From Bruticola sp004554425 (GTDB lineage: Bacteria > Vulcanimicrobiota > Xenobia > Xenobiales > Xenobiaceae), in NCBI GenBank assembly GCA_958366945.1, contig CATXCY010000004.1:1-64000 (forward strand): a stretch of DNA of 64,000 nucleotides, in the 5' to 3' direction. Within the stretch, counting starts at the first letter, position 1; each line of letters starts with the position of its first letter. The notes beneath the pieces were generated by a model. The model was not told the origin of the DNA and made no database searches. It worked only from the letters and a program-made list of their open reading frames with translations. This document shows, in pieces, positions 62,501-64,000 of the stretch. The translations under genes were made by a program, and so were the position numbers.

Positions 62501-63420
62501 GCCGAAGAAGGAGCTGGCAAACGAGAAGGAGTTTTGGTTCCGCTTAGTTTGCCCACAGAAGGCACACTGACACTGGAGGACGACGCGGAAGAAACAGCCT
62601 CATGTTTGAGACAAGCGTCGAAGCTTTCGATCATGTCAGCAACGCTAGCAAAGCGGTCTTCGACCTTTTTGCGCAAAGAACGCAGCACTAAAGTTTCTAG
62701 CCCAGGGGAAATGTTCTTATTATAAAGGCGCGGCGAGGGAGCCGGCTCTTCCGCTACTTTGCGGAACATTTCTAAAGGGTTGCTGGCACTAAAAGGCCAA
62801 CGACCGGTGATAAGTTCAAAAAGGATAACGCCTAAAGAATATATATCGGTACGTTCGTCGGTAAGCTTACCCACTGCTTGCTCGGGAGAGACGTAGGCTG
62901 CAGTTCCCATAACCTGACCGACTTCTGTCAAGGAATGCTGGCCAGCGAAGAAAGCCAAACCGAAATCCATTACTTTAACCTGTCCGGTTTTGCTTACCAT
63001 AATATTATCAGGCTTCAAATCGCGATGGATGACGCCATTTTCATGTGCGTAGCGTACCGCTTCTAATACTTGGCGGAAAATTTTCAGGCGTTGGCGAAGT
63101 TGCTCATTGGTAGGTACTTCCTCATATTCAATCATATCGCTTAAGGAACTACCTTCAACATATTCCATAACGATAAAATGGATATCGTCAACTTGACCTA
63201 TATCGTGAATTTTAACAATATAAGGACTGTCTAAACGAGCTGCTGTTTTAGCTTCACGTAAAAAACGCTCAATAGACTTGGGGTTCATCTTTTTGGGAGG
63301 AAGAACTTTTATAGCTACTTGACGTTCTAGAACGGGATCTTCTCCGCGGTAAACTACGCCCATACCGCCTCTACCCAATTCTTCGATAACTTTATAGCGC
63401 CCAATATAGATGGTACCCAT
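59581..63420 (-). CDS. Serine/threonine protein kinase with long TPR array
   Basis: A 1279-aa protein. Residues about 8-270 are a complete Hanks-type kinase: GRGGMGVVYRG glycine loop, VAIK Lys38, HRDLKPDN with Asp134 and Asn139, DFG and the APE-like VSPEQAVG. Residues about 280-590 are a low-complexity Ala/Pro/Ser/Glu linker. From about 590 to the end there are at least fifteen tetratricopeptide units (A-x-x-x-Y-x-x-A patterns such as QYKAVEAHPVNPAYREDLA). No membrane segment is seen, so it is probably cytosolic and uses the TPRs to bind partners. GAGG lies 11 bp before the ATG. It starts 36 bp after the CCA enzyme gene, so they may be co-transcribed. Target unknown. Confidence 0.92.
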   Translation of the reverse strand: MGTIYIGRYKVIEELGRGGMGVVYRGEDPVLERQVAIKVLPPKKMNPKSIERFLREAKTAARLDSPYIVKIHDIGQVDDIHFIVMEYVEGSSLSDMIEYEEVPTNEQLRQRLKIFRQVLEAVRYAHENGVIHRDLKPDNIMVSKTGQVKVMDFGLAFFAGQHSLTEVGQVMGTAAYVSPEQAVGKLTDERTDIYSLGVILFELITGRWPFSASNPLEMFRKVAEEPAPSPRLYNKNISPGLETLVLRSLRKKVEDRFASVADMIESFDACLKHEAVSSASSSSVSVPSVGKLSGTKTPSRLPAPSSARFNVSKVSTADSAAGASAPTEASPKRLPDPSSIRRLPIGQSHLAETVQAAPVAAQPVPAASSDRRSAFQTAASSSRVLRGQSRPAVVINSAADYEADVARQHEQARKRPAGVVTIGGEAAFRTSVASYESQEQAKAVQAEAPAKPVMPPPGPALRKVINETSVAAPLPDTTSKNAASEPVKIPIPEIKPAPAVSNATPPVASAWAEPEQSSSVAEKTEGGSLNSRRFVGGSGAAVASNAWMANVEDKAPSAAERVPMLVPKAVEEVTERDSESIILSGLNALKEARFQEAASEFSLVLAREPNSVLGLLGLGRARLELGDYGSSRSLIEQAIQAAPDSHEPYVALADFFSRTEQPDLVISALHKALDRCEYDHILRCRLAFLYFAQNRPEVAFEQYCVALEQTPQDFQVNYQLALFLVTQNRCNEALACLERACASQPQNGGVYSFWANVCLQLGENSKAQAILEKALQIGIHVDAGVHTDWAALYMAQNKEQEAVNELGEALEDEPGHIEASIKLSTLFCHHNQLNEAVKTLEQALKFHPNSLSLHRRLGEVFILGNSLEKAMDHFEQIVKLEPACAENYNRLGRIYLKKHYDADSVAQYQKAVEAHPVNPAYREDLAMAYYCAGQYQPAINELVKACRLDYTNPDYPKSLGIMLLELGAYEDAVRQLQSSLALRPNDAQARGMLGRALAGQGLSNLAIIEFKNAIDSDPDMYLFNLPLARAYYTQGRHDEAVLCFRRFLSVVPDSSGFALVYNAYVGVGRNLLTQGYAASALEIFSSILARDPYNAEVCIGLAKVWLSKKNYAKALANVEDGLKSAPHYAPLLLVKADVLGAQERWSSAVSVLLEASQEAPRNHLIIEQLGRAYRKCGRLQDAVDVFSKAAEDFPELASHFGWLKGRVLYRQGQYEAASWAYRQAAEADPEDWRIYIDLGKAYSSLQQLDEAANAYRSAERLAPAEEKKQIRSLLSRLRR

Positions 63421-63456
63421 TAGGTCAGCAACCTCATAATATACTCAAAGCGTCGA

Positions 63457-64000
63457 TTAAGACGCCACATCTCGCGAAAGCCGATCTTTCACCCAGGAAA
63501 GAGCCTCTTCTTCGGACATACTACGCAAACTGCACTCCTCAGCCAATTCGCGAAGAATTTTTCCTAGTCCCGGACCGGGCTCGATTCCCAATTTTCTCTG
63601 CAGCAAACAGCCGTCTATCGGAACAAGAGGCTTAGAAAGCGTTCCACCCTTTAAATAATCAAGCAATAAACAATCCAAGTAAAGGGCCCAAGAAGCATAT
63701 TTGCCAGCCGAAAAAGCTCCCCCTCGGTTATTCTCCATTTGTGCTTTCTTGCCTGCCCCAACAAAAGTTGCCTTAGCACTGGCACCTTTTGTGATAGAAA
63801 AAGTCTTAATTAAAGATGAAAGCCAAATTCCATTTACAGATGCAATTATAAAAAAATACTTTACTTTGCCAAAAAATCGATAAAATTCGCGTCTATCAGG
63901 CGGTTTAATCAAGAGTTTGGCCAATTCCTCAGAAGCGGTCTTCGTCTCCCTAATAACTTGCGACTCTGCTCCCGATAACTTAAAGCGATTATTTTGAGGA
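63457..64000 (-). CDS. C-terminal part of a CCA-adding enzyme / poly(A) polymerase family protein
   Basis: The frame stays open to the right window edge, so the gene starts outside; 180 codons are visible. The last 50 residues (IDGCLLQRKLGIEPGPGLGK, then ILRELAEE, SEEEALSWVKDRL) match the pLxGxDLxxLGxxPGPxxGxxL..EAL pattern at the end of class II tRNA nucleotidyltransferases. The preceding part (FKLSGAESQVIRETKTASEEL) fits the helical RNA-binding domain. The catalytic head is not in the window, so the exact activity is unproven. A TTG at 63924 could be mistaken for a start. Confidence 0.65.
   Translation of the reverse strand, partial: PQNNRFKLSGAESQVIRETKTASEELAKLLIKPPDRREFYRFFGKVKYFFIIASVNGIWLSSLIKTFSITKGASAKATFVGAGKKAQMENNRGGAFSAGKYASWALYLDCLLLDYLKGGTLSKPLVPIDGCLLQRKLGIEPGPGLGKILRELAEECSLRSMSEEEALSWVKDRLSRDVAS

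Noticed and set aside
63457..63924. Complete small 155-aa gene at the right end
   Set aside because: The frame is open to the edge, the supposed start is a TTG inside it, and the end matches a CCA-adding enzyme.

Overview
The window is 64 kb of dense, moderately AT-rich bacterial DNA. It holds about 45 genes, one tRNA and many intrinsic terminators, and has no rRNA, CRISPR array, phage or insertion sequence. Housekeeping genes (der, plsC, cmk, priA, fmt, def, metF, a CCA-adding enzyme end) sit beside type IV pilin-like genes, a SPOR-domain protein, gmhB, a serine/threonine kinase with TPR repeats and many secreted peptidases. This suggests a probably diderm, largely fermentative or anaerobic bacterium outside the well-studied lineages. 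I cannot name the phylum from sequence alone. Many genes start with TTG or GTG behind a strong Shine-Dalgarno site.

Layout. 1-10 kb: a zinc-ribbon membrane protein with the start of a second copy at the left edge, tRNA-Ser(GCT), an M20 dipeptidase, a stand-alone 5'-3' exonuclease, a ModE-like regulator/ECF-S-like membrane protein/exported nitroreductase operon, an exported zincin and an exported endonuclease/phosphatase-fold protein. 10.2-26.7 kb: a three-gene secondary-lipid (polyunsaturated-fatty-acid-type) synthase with the order enoyl reductase (PfaD), KS-MAT-4xACP-KR-DH (PfaA) and KS-CLF-AT-four hotdog domains (PfaC with a PfaB-type AT). The order and the AT fusion recall the pfa1-pfa2-pfa3 clusters of myxobacteria more than the marine pfaABCD type. 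26.9-34.5 kb: a glycine-zipper/polyproline/His-rich protein, a DMT transporter, an HxpB-like HAD phosphatase, a NapG/NapH-like Fe-S pair, an ATP-grasp ligase and a PepF-like oligopeptidase.

34.6-40 kb: divergent type IV pilin-like genes. Three minor pilin-like genes (PilV/PilW/PilX-like) run left; a signal-peptide/TM protein and a GspH/FimT-like pseudopilin run right. 40-45 kb is the most accessory-looking part: a probable exported ADP-ribosyltransferase with R-S-E residues and a 71-aa partner, then two tandem paralogous HExxH peptidases, the first behind a long hairpin-rich leader. 45-48 kb: an M16 peptidase pair, one active and one lacking the zinc motif. 48-64 kb: metF, ferredoxin, def-fmt, an exported FxLYD-like protein, cmk-plsC-der, gmhB, priA, a SPOR protein, a 1279-aa Ser/Thr kinase-TPR protein and the 3' end of a CCA-adding enzyme gene.

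The strongest leads are the lipid synthase, the ADP-ribosyltransferase locus and the tandem gluzincins. Domain calls come from motif reading only; no database search was run.
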